NCBI GenBank assembly: GCA_035315065.1
Contig: DATFYM010000036.1
Coordinates: 1 to 55,350, forward strand
Direction of reading: 5' to 3'
Length of the DNA stretch: 55,350 bases
From: DATFYM01 sp035315065
GTDB taxonomy: Bacteria > Acidobacteriota > Terriglobia > UBA7540
This document shows, one piece after another, positions 32,506 to 40,315 of this stretch. The notes below the pieces were generated by a model. It worked only from the letters and a program-made list of their open reading frames with translations, did not search any database and had not been told where the DNA came from. The position numbers and the translations under genes are program-made. Numbering within the stretch: position 1 is the stretch's first letter; every line of letters starts with the position of its first letter.

Positions 32506-33328
32506 ATGGTAACACTCAAGGTTGAGGGCAAGCAAGCACCCGCGGGATCGGTCATCAGGTTCTTCGCGCTTACCTACCTCGTGTCGTGGACGTGCTTCAT
32601 CGCCGCCAGGAACGCGATCGACGGACTCCGCTTACCCTTGCTGCTGCTTGGAACCTTCGCCCCGTCCCTGGTCGCCGTAGGGCTCACGGCGCAAGCCGGA
32701 AAACGCGCCGGCGTGTCTGCGCTGCTGAGTCGCATGCTCGATGGGCGTGTGGCTTTGCGATGGTACCTGTTCGCCGCCGGGTACATGGCCGCGATCAAGC
32801 TCGGCGTCGCGCTCCTGTATCGCGCCGGCCATGGGAGCCTGGCCGCGCTTCGGCCATGAATCCTGGTACGTCATCGTGGCGGCCATTGTTTTTTCCACTC
32901 CCGTGCAGGCGGGCGAGGAGATCGGCTGGCGCGGCTATGTACTGCCCCGCCTGGCGTCGCGCCTCGGCCTCGGGCCGGCGAGCCTCCTGCTGGGAGTGAT
33001 CTGGGCGGCCTGGCATCTGCCCCTCTTCTTCGTGGCGGGAGTTGACGAGTACCGGCAGTCATTCCCCGTGTTCCTGGTTCAGGTGACCGCGCTGTCGGCC
33101 GCGATCGCCTGGCTCTACGGGCACACCCACGGCAGCCTGCTGCTGGTTATGCTGATGCATTCGGCCGTGAATCAAACGCTGGGGATCGTCCCGTCGGCCG
33201 TCCCCGGCGCGACGAATCCGTTTGCGCTGAGCACGTCGCTTGTGGCGTGGCTCACCGCTGCGTCGCTGTGGATCTCGGCCGGATACTTCCTCGTTCGGAT
33301 GCCCAAAGCGGAAGACTTCGAGTTGTGA
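32506..33328 (+). pseudogene. CPBP-family intramembrane protease, one frameshift
   Basis: The family is clear when two frames are joined. The first (32506 to TGA 32859) gives the N-terminal helices (SVIRFFALTYLVSWTCF, RWYLFAAGYMAAIKLG). The second carries the catalytic motifs of CPBP/Rce1 proteases: EEIGWRGYVLPRL, IWAAWHLPLFF and LMHSAVNQTLG, ending at 33328. The frames join near 32845-32855 (GCCGCGCTTCGGCC), where a single-base change is needed. It is either a real pseudogene or a sequencing or assembly error. Confidence 0.8.
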
Positions 33329-33351
33329 GTGCTCAGTCGAGCGCTGCGCCA

Positions 33352-33975
33352 TCAATGGGCGTATTTCACCGAGCAACCGTAAGGACGTGAAGTGGGCGCG
33401 GCGACCGGTTGTCCCGCCATGGCTTCCTCAAGTGCTGCCTGGACGTAATTCTTGGCGCTGGGAATGTCCGCTATCTCCGTGGTGGGCTTATCGTCAATCG
33501 CGCCATTGTAAATCAGCACCCCTTCCGGATTGATCACGAACATGTGCGGCGTCGTTTTCGCCCCGTACAAGTGGCCCAGGCTCCCTTCCGCGTCCAGCAG
33601 GACCGCCGTTGGCGAGGCATTCATTTTGGCAACGTACGCATTCTCGTCGTCGGCCGTGACATATCCTTGCGTGCCCGGTGCGGACGAGATTACGGTAAAC
33701 CACACCACGCCCTTCCCGGTCCACTCCTTTTGCAGGCGCTCCATGTTGCCGCTCGCGTAGTGTTTCCGCGTGTAAGGGCACTCGCGGTTGTGCCACTCGA
33801 GCACCACGAACTTGCCCTTGTATTCGGAAAGGTGATGGACCTTCCCGTTGGTGTCGGTGACGGTAAAGTCCGGCGCCGGCGATCCGACTTGCGCCGCCCG
33901 GGCAGCCGGCAACGTCAGCAGGAGAATTGCGGTCAGCAAAGGGAGAGAAAGAAACCGTCTCATGACCTGTCTCAT
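33352..33975 (-). CDS. periplasmic thioredoxin-like (redoxin) protein
   Basis: 207 residues with a signal peptide (RRFLSLPLLTAILLLTLPAARA). Redoxin core: VGSPAPDFTVTDTNGKVHHL, VLEWHNRECPYTRKHY with a single active-site Cys, and TPHMFVINPEGVLIYNGAID. A second Cys in the C-terminal RPYGCSVKY could resolve it. ATG 33975 has AGGAGG 8 bp upstream and overlaps the stop of the DsbD-alpha-like gene by 4 bp (ATGA), so the two are co-translated and probably form a thiol-redox pair. Confidence 0.85.
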   Translation of the reverse strand: MRQVMRRFLSLPLLTAILLLTLPAARAAQVGSPAPDFTVTDTNGKVHHLSEYKGKFVVLEWHNRECPYTRKHYASGNMERLQKEWTGKGVVWFTVISSAPGTQGYVTADDENAYVAKMNASPTAVLLDAEGSLGHLYGAKTTPHMFVINPEGVLIYNGAIDDKPTTEIADIPSAKNYVQAALEEAMAGQPVAAPTSRPYGCSVKYAH

Positions 33976-34871
33976 GATGCTGTCCTCCTTTTGTTCTGAA
34001 ACACCGGGGCATCGATCACGTAAGCCCGGCCATTGCCCAAAACGATCACTCCTCTAAGATTCGTGATGGGCTTCAAGAGTTGGTCCGATTTCTCGAGCGT
34101 CAGCCGAATGCCTCGGGGCATCGCGCTCACACGCTGGGGTGCACCGTTTTCAATTTGCAGCGGCTCGAGCGGGAAAAACGTGGCCTGCGCCTGGGAGGCG
34201 TCGGATTCGATGGAGAGAACAAAGTCTTTTCCTTCCGCCAGCACAGCCGATTTCCAGCTAACGGGAGCAGGCTGCGGCAGCCGGGAGCGCGAACGTTCGA
34301 AGAGCGCGCGCCAGTTGGGATCGGTCTTCGGCGCTCGCTCCCTGATGGCAAGCGACAGCGTCACACGCTGGTGAGCGGGAATGCAGATGTCGCGGCACAC
34401 GAGCCACTTCACGTCGGCGGCAAATGTAGCATTCCCGCCTCCTCCCGCGAGTTGGGCAGGCGGCCGGCCAAGCAGTTGGCTGGGCGCATGAACCGGGGCC
34501 AACAACAAAACCTCGCCCTCATATCCAAAATCAGTGAGTGGCGGGTGTTCGAGGCGATGGGGGGCGGGCCATTGCAAGTCACCGGCGCCAAAGCCGGCCG
34601 GCAAGTCCCAATTGACTTTGGGCGGCTCGCCCGAATCGCCCGGATTCACCCAATAAATGTGCCATCCCTTTTCGAGATTGAAGCGCAAGCCAATCCAGAA
34701 TTCGTGGCCCGGTTCAATGGACTGCTGCTCCGAGACCAATTGCAGACTCCCGTGGGTATCGGCAGCCTGGCTGCCCCAGGCGCCCCCAGGGGAAAGCGCG
34801 AAGAGCAACAGCAGCAGTAATAGCAAGAATGAGACCCGCATTCTGGAACATCCATGCCGAAAAATCGCCAT
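33972..34871 (-). CDS. DsbD alpha-domain-like thiol protein
   Basis: 299 residues from ATG 34871; the hydrophobic FLLLLLLLLFALSPGGAW is a signal sequence. It matches the DsbC/DsbD N-terminal domain seen as a free periplasmic protein in ScsB- or CcdA-linked systems: EPGHEFWIGLRFNLEKGWHIYWVNPGDSGEPP, then KWLVCRDICIPA with the redox Cys pair. It would exchange electrons with the redoxin downstream. No CcdA/DsbD membrane part is in the window. Confidence 0.82.
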   Translation of the reverse strand: MAIFRHGCSRMRVSFLLLLLLLLFALSPGGAWGSQAADTHGSLQLVSEQQSIEPGHEFWIGLRFNLEKGWHIYWVNPGDSGEPPKVNWDLPAGFGAGDLQWPAPHRLEHPPLTDFGYEGEVLLLAPVHAPSQLLGRPPAQLAGGGGNATFAADVKWLVCRDICIPAHQRVTLSLAIRERAPKTDPNWRALFERSRSRLPQPAPVSWKSAVLAEGKDFVLSIESDASQAQATFFPLEPLQIENGAPQRVSAMPRGIRLTLEKSDQLLKPITNLRGVIVLGNGRAYVIDAPVFQNKRRTAS

Positions 34872-34971
34872 CGCCAGCCCTTTCTTCCTTTCTGATAGTT
34901 TTCTGAATTCTTTCAGGGTTTTTGAATCATTAGTCGGTATCATGATCATCTATACAGCGGGAGGTTTAATC

Positions 34972-35535
34972 ATGAGCACAGGCGCCGCAACGCTGGTAAC
35001 CGCTGGTACCACCACTTGGAACATCGATCCCGTTCACTCTCACGCCCAGTTCAAGGTCAAGCATATGATGATCTCGAACGTGAAGGGCGAGTTCACCGCC
35101 GTCACCGGCACGCTGGAACTGGATGGCACGGCCATTACCAACTCACGAATCGAGGCTTCTATTAACGCCGCCACCATCAATACTCGGGACGCGCAGCGCG
35201 ACGGGCACCTGAAGAGCGCGGATTTCCTGGACGTCGAGAAGTTTCCGACTCTGACCTTCAAATCGACCCGCATCTCGAAGGAGGGAGTTGCGGAACTCGA
35301 GGTCGAAGGCGACCTTGCCATCCATGGCGTCACTCGTAACGTAGTATTTGAGGTCCAGGGGCCAAGCGCTCCCATGAAGGACCCGTGGGGCAATACGCGA
35401 ATCGGGATCGAGGCGACGACGCGCATCAACCGGAAGGATTTTGGCCTGACCTGGAACGCGGCGCTCGAAACCGGCGGCATCATGGTGGGAGAGGATGTGA
35501 GCATCACGCTGGATGTCGAGTTTGTAAAGGCATAA
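34972..35535 (+). CDS. YceI-family lipocalin-like protein
   Basis: 187 residues. YceI beta-barrel signature: WNIDPVHSHAQFKVKHMMISNVKGEF, FLDVEKFPTLTFKSTRI, VEGDLAIHGVTRNVVFEV and the NRKDFGLTWN end. Family members bind polyisoprenoid or fatty-acid ligands. There is no obvious signal peptide, so it may be cytoplasmic, unlike many relatives. ATG 34972 has GGGAGG 7 bp upstream. It is divergent from the thiol-redox pair; an ATGATCAT palindrome (34942-34949) sits between them. Confidence 0.88.
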   Translation: MSTGAATLVTAGTTTWNIDPVHSHAQFKVKHMMISNVKGEFTAVTGTLELDGTAITNSRIEASINAATINTRDAQRDGHLKSADFLDVEKFPTLTFKSTRISKEGVAELEVEGDLAIHGVTRNVVFEVQGPSAPMKDPWGNTRIGIEATTRINRKDFGLTWNAALETGGIMVGEDVSITLDVEFVKA

Positions 35536-35542
35536 CGCTCTT

Positions 35543-35560
35543 GCGCGAGGCGCGCTTTTT
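35543..35560 (+). terminator. terminator of the yceI gene
   Basis: GCGCG-AGG-CGCGC followed by five T, 8 bp after the yceI stop. Confidence 0.7.
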
Positions 35561-35579
35561 GTGAAAGGACTGGTTGGTC

Positions 35580-35760
35580 ATGCGTACTTGGCAGTACGCC
35601 CTTTTCCTGGCAGCGTTGAACATGCACAGCGTGCGGCACAGACCACACGGTGATCGGCGAGCGGCAATCCCTGACTCCGGCGCAGGCCGCCGCGATCAAG
35701 GACGGTGTGCGAGCTTTCATGCGGGTCGTAGCTCACGACGTCCGCGTTGAGTTAGAAATC
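35580..35760 (+). pseudogene. remnant of a small secreted NTF2/DUF4440-like protein
   Basis: ATG 35580 opens a signal-like stretch (MRTWQYALFLAALN); the mature part lies one frame over (VIGERQSLTPAQAAAIKDGV, then RAFMRVVAHDV) and resembles the N-terminus of acidobacterial NTF2/DUF4440-like proteins. After HDV the sequence passes directly into an AGAAATC-type heptad element, so about three quarters of the gene is missing. Frameshift plus truncation; family assignment is tentative. Confidence 0.45.
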
Positions 35761-35820
35761 AGAAAGTCGAAATCAGAACTGAAGGCAGCTCTTTTTCTAA
35801 TTTCTGACTTCTGATTTTCC
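35749..35820. repeat. heptad inverted-repeat element, AAATCAG family
   Basis: Left arm GAAATCAGAAAGTCGAAATC (35755-35774) and right arm TAATTTCTGACTTCTGATTT (35798-35817) around a core of about 23 bp; it truncates the DUF4440-like remnant. Confidence 0.7.
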
Positions 35821-35834
35821 GGCGCGACGGGGCA

Positions 35835-36413
35835 CTAACTTGTCCTCGACCTCGCGACCTTCGCGATCACCAGACCCGCGAGCAGCCACGTGATCGTCGA
35901 GTCGGCAAGATTCACCGCCGTGTACGCGCCGGAGAATCCCCACCAATTCCAATTGGGAAGATCGACGATAACACTCGCCGCCATCCCTGCGATCGCGAGA
36001 AACGCCACCCGTCGGGCGTAGCTCAACCCGCTCGTCTGCAACAGCAGCCAGGTGAGGAGGAAGGCGGCGCACATCAGACTCAGCAACTGAATTGTCAAAG
36101 CCCGGCTGAAGGACCCAAAGCCTCGACGCCGCACCGCCGCCACCATGATGGGGCCTTTCTGCATCTTCTCCATGGCCGTGTCTTGCGCCTGTTTGCGCTG
36201 TTCCGGAGTCATGCCCTCGGTCGGCGGCACGGCAGGAAGAAGGTAGGTTCCGTCTGCTGTCACATGTGAGTCAATTACGGCGGAAACTTGATCTTGGTTC
36301 TGAAAAGCAACCATGGTCTTCTCGTGCCAGCCCAAAACCTCCCACGAGAGAGAGCTCCAAAGAAACGCCACCAACCCACCCAGAATGGTTCCCAGTACAA
36401 GCGCTCGTGTCAT
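35835..36413 (-). CDS. conserved membrane protein of unknown function
   Basis: 192 residues, not recognised. Four hydrophobic segments: residues about 3-22, 112-130, 136-154 and 162-185, with a soluble loop (about 25-100) containing ADGTYLLPAVPPTEGMTPEQ. ATG 36413 has GGAGG just upstream. Neighbours are a VOC protein and an AraC regulator, giving no functional hint. Confidence 0.65.
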   Translation of the reverse strand: MTRALVLGTILGGLVAFLWSSLSWEVLGWHEKTMVAFQNQDQVSAVIDSHVTADGTYLLPAVPPTEGMTPEQRKQAQDTAMEKMQKGPIMVAAVRRRGFGSFSRALTIQLLSLMCAAFLLTWLLLQTSGLSYARRVAFLAIAGMAASVIVDLPNWNWWGFSGAYTAVNLADSTITWLLAGLVIAKVARSRTS

Positions 36414-36484
36414 GTTTCCTCCGACGATTTTGCGGCCTGGCCTCGTGACCTGCTCGCAGCCTTAATCCCATTCGTCGATTCCAT

Positions 36485-36859
36485 TTATTCATGCTGACTG
36501 ACAGAAAGCACGTTTCCGTCCGGATCTTTGAACCAGGCAACCTTAGCCCCGCCAGGCGCGTTCCAAATACCAAGTTCCTGGTCCTGAACGAACGGGTATT
36601 TCTCGAACACCACGCCGCGTTCTTTGAGCCACCTGACGACCGCCTCAATGTCTTGCACTTCCCAGCCAAGGACCGTGTATTTGGCGGGTGTGAAATCCTG
36701 AGCTTTGGCGACTCGAATCGTGTTTTCGCCGGCTCTCACGACCAAGGCAAATTGGTCATCACTGACAAATTGAAATCCCAACTTGCCCTCGTAAAAGTCT
36801 CTTGCTTTTTTGGAGTCCCTGGTGGGCACAAAGCCAACGACCTTACTTGAAGCCAACAT
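36485..36859 (-). CDS. VOC (glyoxalase/bleomycin-resistance) family protein
   Basis: 124 residues from ATG 36859 (SD GAGGAGG). The two beta-alpha-beta modules are visible: VVGFVPTRDSKKARDFYEGK, LGFQFVSDDQF, then GWEVQDIEAVVRWLKERGV and WFKDPDGNVLSVSQ. Substrate unknown. It is divergently transcribed from an AraC regulator that may control it. Confidence 0.85.
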   Translation of the reverse strand: MLASSKVVGFVPTRDSKKARDFYEGKLGFQFVSDDQFALVVRAGENTIRVAKAQDFTPAKYTVLGWEVQDIEAVVRWLKERGVVFEKYPFVQDQELGIWNAPGGAKVAWFKDPDGNVLSVSQHE

Positions 36860-36900
36860 AGTCTGTCCTCCTCGCGATCTGCGATCCTGAAACATAGCAC

Positions 36901-36929
36901 TTGCGCCTGGCGCTTTCTCTCGCTATGGT
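36901..36929 (+). promoter_or_regulatory. promoter of the AraC-family gene
   Basis: TTGCGC (36901-36906), 17 bp, TATGGT (36924-36929); ATG 36938 starts 9 bp after the -10 box, so the leader is at most two bases. Confidence 0.5.
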
Positions 36930-36937
36930 GACAAAGA

Positions 36938-37723
36938 ATGTCGCAAAAGTGTCACAGCCTCCTTCTCGATCGAAAGGGTCGCCCATCGGCGCTGGTCGCA
37001 ACTCTGTCGTATGAGTTTCGCGACCCGGGACACATCATCCCCGAGCATTTTCATCCCGAGGACCAACTGGTATTTGCTTCGCAGGGTGTCATGACTGTCC
37101 GAACCCAACAGGGAATTTGGGTTGTGCCCCCGCTGCGTGCAGTCTGGATTCCGGCGGAAACTCCCCACTCCGTGGCGATGTCGGGACCGGTTTCGATGAG
37201 AACTTTATACCTTCTTCCCAGACTGGTTCGGACCTTGCCTCAGAAGTGTTTCGTGATGAACGTGTCGCCGCTCTTGAGGGAGTTGATTCTGCACGCCTGC
37301 AAGTTTGCGAGATTGAACAAGAAGGCTCCCGTTCAAAGGAGAATCATAGAAATCATCGTCGATCAATTGGAAGCAGCCCATTCCATCCCTCTCCAGTTGC
37401 CTCATCCCACCGACTCCCGAGCCATGAGAGTCGTGCAACGGTTAATTGCCGGTCCCGGAGAGCAATGGACATTGGAAACGCTTTGTGAAGACTGTGGCGC
37501 CAGCAAGAGGACGATCGAGCGTCTTTTCCTTGCGGAAACGGGAATGACCTTCACCCGATGGCGCCAACAACTTCGACTGCTACATGCGATGCAGATCTTG
37601 GCTTCTGGAGAAAAGGTCACGGGCGCCGCCTTGGACGCAGGTTATAGCAGCCCCAGTGCGTTCATATCGATGTTCAAAAGACAGCTTGGTACAACACCAA
37701 CTCGATATTTCGAACCTCGGTAA
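36938..37723 (+). CDS. AraC-family transcriptional regulator
   Basis: 261 residues. N-terminal cupin-type sensor (HIIPEHFHPEDQLVFASQGV, VPPLRAVWIPAETPHSV) and C-terminal tandem HTH (WTLETLCEDCGASKRTIERL, then TFTRWRQQLRLLHAMQIL, GAALDAGYSSPSAFISMF). It is close to the AraC_binding type that senses small molecules. The divergent VOC gene is the likely target. The predicted mRNA is nearly leaderless. Confidence 0.88.
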   Translation: MSQKCHSLLLDRKGRPSALVATLSYEFRDPGHIIPEHFHPEDQLVFASQGVMTVRTQQGIWVVPPLRAVWIPAETPHSVAMSGPVSMRTLYLLPRLVRTLPQKCFVMNVSPLLRELILHACKFARLNKKAPVQRRIIEIIVDQLEAAHSIPLQLPHPTDSRAMRVVQRLIAGPGEQWTLETLCEDCGASKRTIERLFLAETGMTFTRWRQQLRLLHAMQILASGEKVTGAALDAGYSSPSAFISMFKRQLGTTPTRYFEPR

Positions 37724-37775
37724 GGCTCCCCAAACTGTCTCTGGCGGTTGTCGACCGATGGGCGGACTTGCCCGG

Positions 37776-37791
37776 CGTGACGCGGATCACA
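37776..37791. promoter_or_regulatory. CRP/FNR-like palindrome upstream of bacterioferritin
   Basis: CGTGA-N6-TCACA, nine of ten consensus bases. If it sits at -41.5, the -10 hexamer falls on TAGTCT (37813-37818), which has the conserved TA and final T; ATG 37889 follows with an AAAGGAG site. Confidence 0.5.
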
Positions 37792-37888
37792 GCATGTGGC
37801 GACCGGGATGATTAGTCTGGATCGCGGCTGGAGTTGGGCAGCTCAATCAGTTGGAGGCGAGCGCGAGCCGATCTCGAAAGGAGAACCT

Positions 37889-38374
37889 ATGCGTGGAAAT
37901 GAGAAGGTCATCCGGCTTTTGAATGAAGCCTTGACCGATGAATTCAAGGCGATCGTACAATACATGGTGCAAGCGGAGATGTGTGACAATTGGGGATACG
38001 CGCGACTGGGAGGCTTGATCAGGAAACGTGCCTTCGACGAGATGCATCATGCCGAGGGGTTGATCGAACGCATCCTGTTCCTGGAGGGCAGCCCCAAATT
38101 TGATCCCATGCCGACCCCGCAGATCGACGCGAGCGTCAAGGCGCAATTAGAGACGGACCTCGCCTGCGAGTTGGCGGCGGTGAGCCAGTACAACGCCGCG
38201 ATCACCACGTGCGTCGAGTTGGATGATAACGGCACGCGGACGCTTTTCGAGAAGATGCTGCACGACGAGGAAGGCCACGCCGACTTCCTCGATACGCAAC
38301 TCGCCATGATCGGTGAATTGGGTCTCGCGACCTATCTTAGCCGCCAGATGATCAGCGAAGAAAATGTGAAGTGA
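37889..38374 (+). CDS. bfr: bacterioferritin
   Basis: 161 residues. All ferroxidase ligands fall at canonical positions: Glu18, Glu51, His54, Glu94, Glu127 or 128 and His130, and Met52 is the heme-sharing ligand (FDEMHHAEG). It forms a 24-mer that stores iron as ferrihydrite. ATG 37889 has an ideal AAAGGAG; an upstream frame to 37796 is not credible. Placed beside a putative CRP/FNR site. Confidence 0.93.
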   Translation: MRGNEKVIRLLNEALTDEFKAIVQYMVQAEMCDNWGYARLGGLIRKRAFDEMHHAEGLIERILFLEGSPKFDPMPTPQIDASVKAQLETDLACELAAVSQYNAAITTCVELDDNGTRTLFEKMLHDEEGHADFLDTQLAMIGELGLATYLSRQMISEENVK

Positions 38375-38381
38375 CGCGCTG

Positions 38382-38410
38382 CCGTAGATGTTACGCAACA
38401 TCAGCTACGG
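38382..38410. terminator. hairpin between convergent bfr and the symporter gene
   Basis: CCGTA-GATGTT-ACGC-AACATC-AGC-TACGG forms a long stem with a three-base bulge between the two converging stops. No T run, so a bidirectional barrier is only likely. Confidence 0.45.
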
Positions 38411-39783
38411 ATCGCGTCCATCACCGCCGGTGAGGGCTGTTCCTTCCCGAAGTCGCCCTCCCACCGCGCCACCACGACCGTGGCCAGGCAGTTGCCGAGC
38501 ACGTTGACCGAGGTCCGCGCCATGTCCATCAATTGATCGACACCAAGCAGGATGAAGATCGGCTCGGTGGGCAAGCCGAAAGATCCGGCGGTACCGAGCA
38601 GAATGACGAGTGCCGCCCGGGAGACGCCCGCTACGCCCTTGCTGGTGAGCAGCAGGGTCACCATCAGCAGCAGTTGCTGTCCCAGGCTGAGGTGGATGCC
38701 GGCGGCCTGGGCCACGAAGATCGAGGCCAGTGAGAGATAAAGCGTGCTGCCGTCCATGTTGAAGCTGTAGCCGGTCGGCATTACGAAGGCTACCACAGGC
38801 CGCGGCACGCCGATCGCTTCCATCGCTTCCATGGCGCGAGGCAGGGCCGCCTCCGAGCTCGAAGTACCGAAAGCGATTGAGACCGGCTCGGCCACGGCAG
38901 CGATAAACTTCTTTAACGGCACCCCCGCCAAGGCGGCTATCGGCAACAACACTCCCAGTATGAAAACGATCAGCGCCACGTAAAGCGTGAGCAGCAGCTT
39001 GGCCAGATTAAGCAGAATGCCCATGCCGGTACTGCCCACCGTATACGCGATCGCGGCGCCAACTCCAAACGGGGCCAGGAACATAACCAGATTGGTGAAC
39101 TTGAACATGGTCTCGGCGAGGCTCTCACAGAAGTTGAGCAGCGGACGTCGGCGCTCCTCGCGCACCATGGCCAGCGCGATGCCGAACAAGATGCTAAACA
39201 CCACCACCTGGAGCACCTGGCCCTCGGCAATGGACTTCGCCAGGTTCTCCGGAAAGACATGCAAAATGGTCTCGGTCGCCGAGGGTTTTTCGACCGGCAA
39301 CGTTTCGCCGGGCGAAGCCGGAGGCACCCGCGCTCCCACGCCGGCCTTGCTGAGATTGATGGCCGCGAGTCCGATGACCAGGGCCAGTGTGGTGACTGCC
39401 TCGAAGTAGAGGATCGCCTTGACGCCCATGCGTCCGACTTTCCTCAGGTCGGAGTGGGTGGCGATGCCGCCCACCAGCGTGGCAAAGAGCAGCGGCGCGA
39501 TGATGGTCTTGATGAGCCGCAGAAAGATCAGGCTGACCACGCGCAGGTTAACGGCAACGCGTGGCCAGTCGTGACCCAAGGCAGCGCCGACGACCATCGC
39601 CACCAGGATCCAGGTGGTGAGCGAGCGCCGGGCAAAACCGTAGAGAATAAGAGCGCCGATCGCGATCCAGCGGACGGTAAGAAGCAGCGTGGCCGGCACG
39701 GGCGCGACGTACACGCTCACCAGGCTAAGGATCGCGGTTAAGGTGACGGCGGCGAGGGTGAGGACCAGGAACTTGGTTTTCAT
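38401..39783 (-). CDS. dicarboxylate/amino-acid:cation symporter (DAACS family)
   Basis: 460 residues, GltP/DctA type. Substrate-binding hairpin motif FGTSSSEAALPRAMEA, then PTGYSFNMDGSTLYL and LLGTAGSFGLPTEP, with about eight membrane segments. It would take up glutamate/aspartate or C4-dicarboxylates with Na+ or H+. A short insert between helices (AGVGARVPPASPGETLPVE) is rich in Pro and partly palindromic at DNA level. No sensor kinase pair accompanies it. Confidence 0.9.
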   Translation of the reverse strand: MKTKFLVLTLAAVTLTAILSLVSVYVAPVPATLLLTVRWIAIGALILYGFARRSLTTWILVAMVVGAALGHDWPRVAVNLRVVSLIFLRLIKTIIAPLLFATLVGGIATHSDLRKVGRMGVKAILYFEAVTTLALVIGLAAINLSKAGVGARVPPASPGETLPVEKPSATETILHVFPENLAKSIAEGQVLQVVVFSILFGIALAMVREERRRPLLNFCESLAETMFKFTNLVMFLAPFGVGAAIAYTVGSTGMGILLNLAKLLLTLYVALIVFILGVLLPIAALAGVPLKKFIAAVAEPVSIAFGTSSSEAALPRAMEAMEAIGVPRPVVAFVMPTGYSFNMDGSTLYLSLASIFVAQAAGIHLSLGQQLLLMVTLLLTSKGVAGVSRAALVILLGTAGSFGLPTEPIFILLGVDQLMDMARTSVNVLGNCLATVVVARWEGDFGKEQPSPAVMDAIRS

Positions 39784-39805
39784 CGAAGCAGCCGAAGCGG
39801 TATCC

Positions 39806-39834
39806 TTGACTCAAAAACGCGTCCTTGTCATAGT
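39806..39834 (+). promoter_or_regulatory. promoter of the AbrB-type gene
   Basis: TTGACT (39806-39811), 17 bp, CATAGT (39829-39834); the -10 box ends exactly 7 bp before ATG 39841, predicting a leaderless mRNA. Confidence 0.45.
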
Positions 39835-39840
39835 AAGGAC

Positions 39841-40206
39841 ATGGCCAAGGTTACGAGCAAACTCCAATTGACCGTCCCTAAGATCATCGCCGACGAATGT
39901 GGCATCCGGCCCGGGGACAATGTGGATTTCATCCCAGCGGGGGAATCGGTTCGCCTGGTTCCGTCTCGTGCCCGTTCACGGCAGCCCAAGTTTCGAAGCG
40001 TGGAAGAGCGCCTCGAGGTCTTCCGGAAGATGGTTGAGCGTCAGCGAGAACGGGAGGTCAGGGTGAGGCTAACCCTCCGGAAACCACCGAACCCGCCGGG
40101 GAGCGCCCCTGGAAGCCTCACGAAATCGAGCGCGGGTGGAGAAGAGAGGACCTTTATACACGTGGCCGCCCTCCTTGGCACCAATGTTCTCGTCTACGCT
40201 TTCTGA
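39841..40206 (+). pseudogene. AbrB-type antitoxin joined to a dead PIN-toxin stub
   Basis: Residues 1-about 70 are a SpoVT/AbrB antitoxin (MAKVTSKLQLTVPKIIADECGI, RPGDNVDFIPAG). Around 40055-40080 the frame slips: the family C-terminus continues in another frame (NPPETTEPAGERPWKPHEIE, then RGWRREDLYTRG). At 40162 the original frame meets a toxin start, GTG, giving VAALLGTNVLVYAF and then TGA at 40204: a PIN toxin stopped after 15 codons whose first catalytic Asp (usually DTNVLVYAF) is Gly. A decayed toxin-antitoxin module. Confidence 0.7.
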
Positions 40207-40315
40207 AGATTTCGAGCAGGTCCGGCTCGGCTCTACGGTTCCGTAGTAGCGGGGGCCGTCTGCCAGCCCGGTGGGGATCGACCCACGGAAATAGCGCCGG
40301 ATCGGCCTCTTGCCC

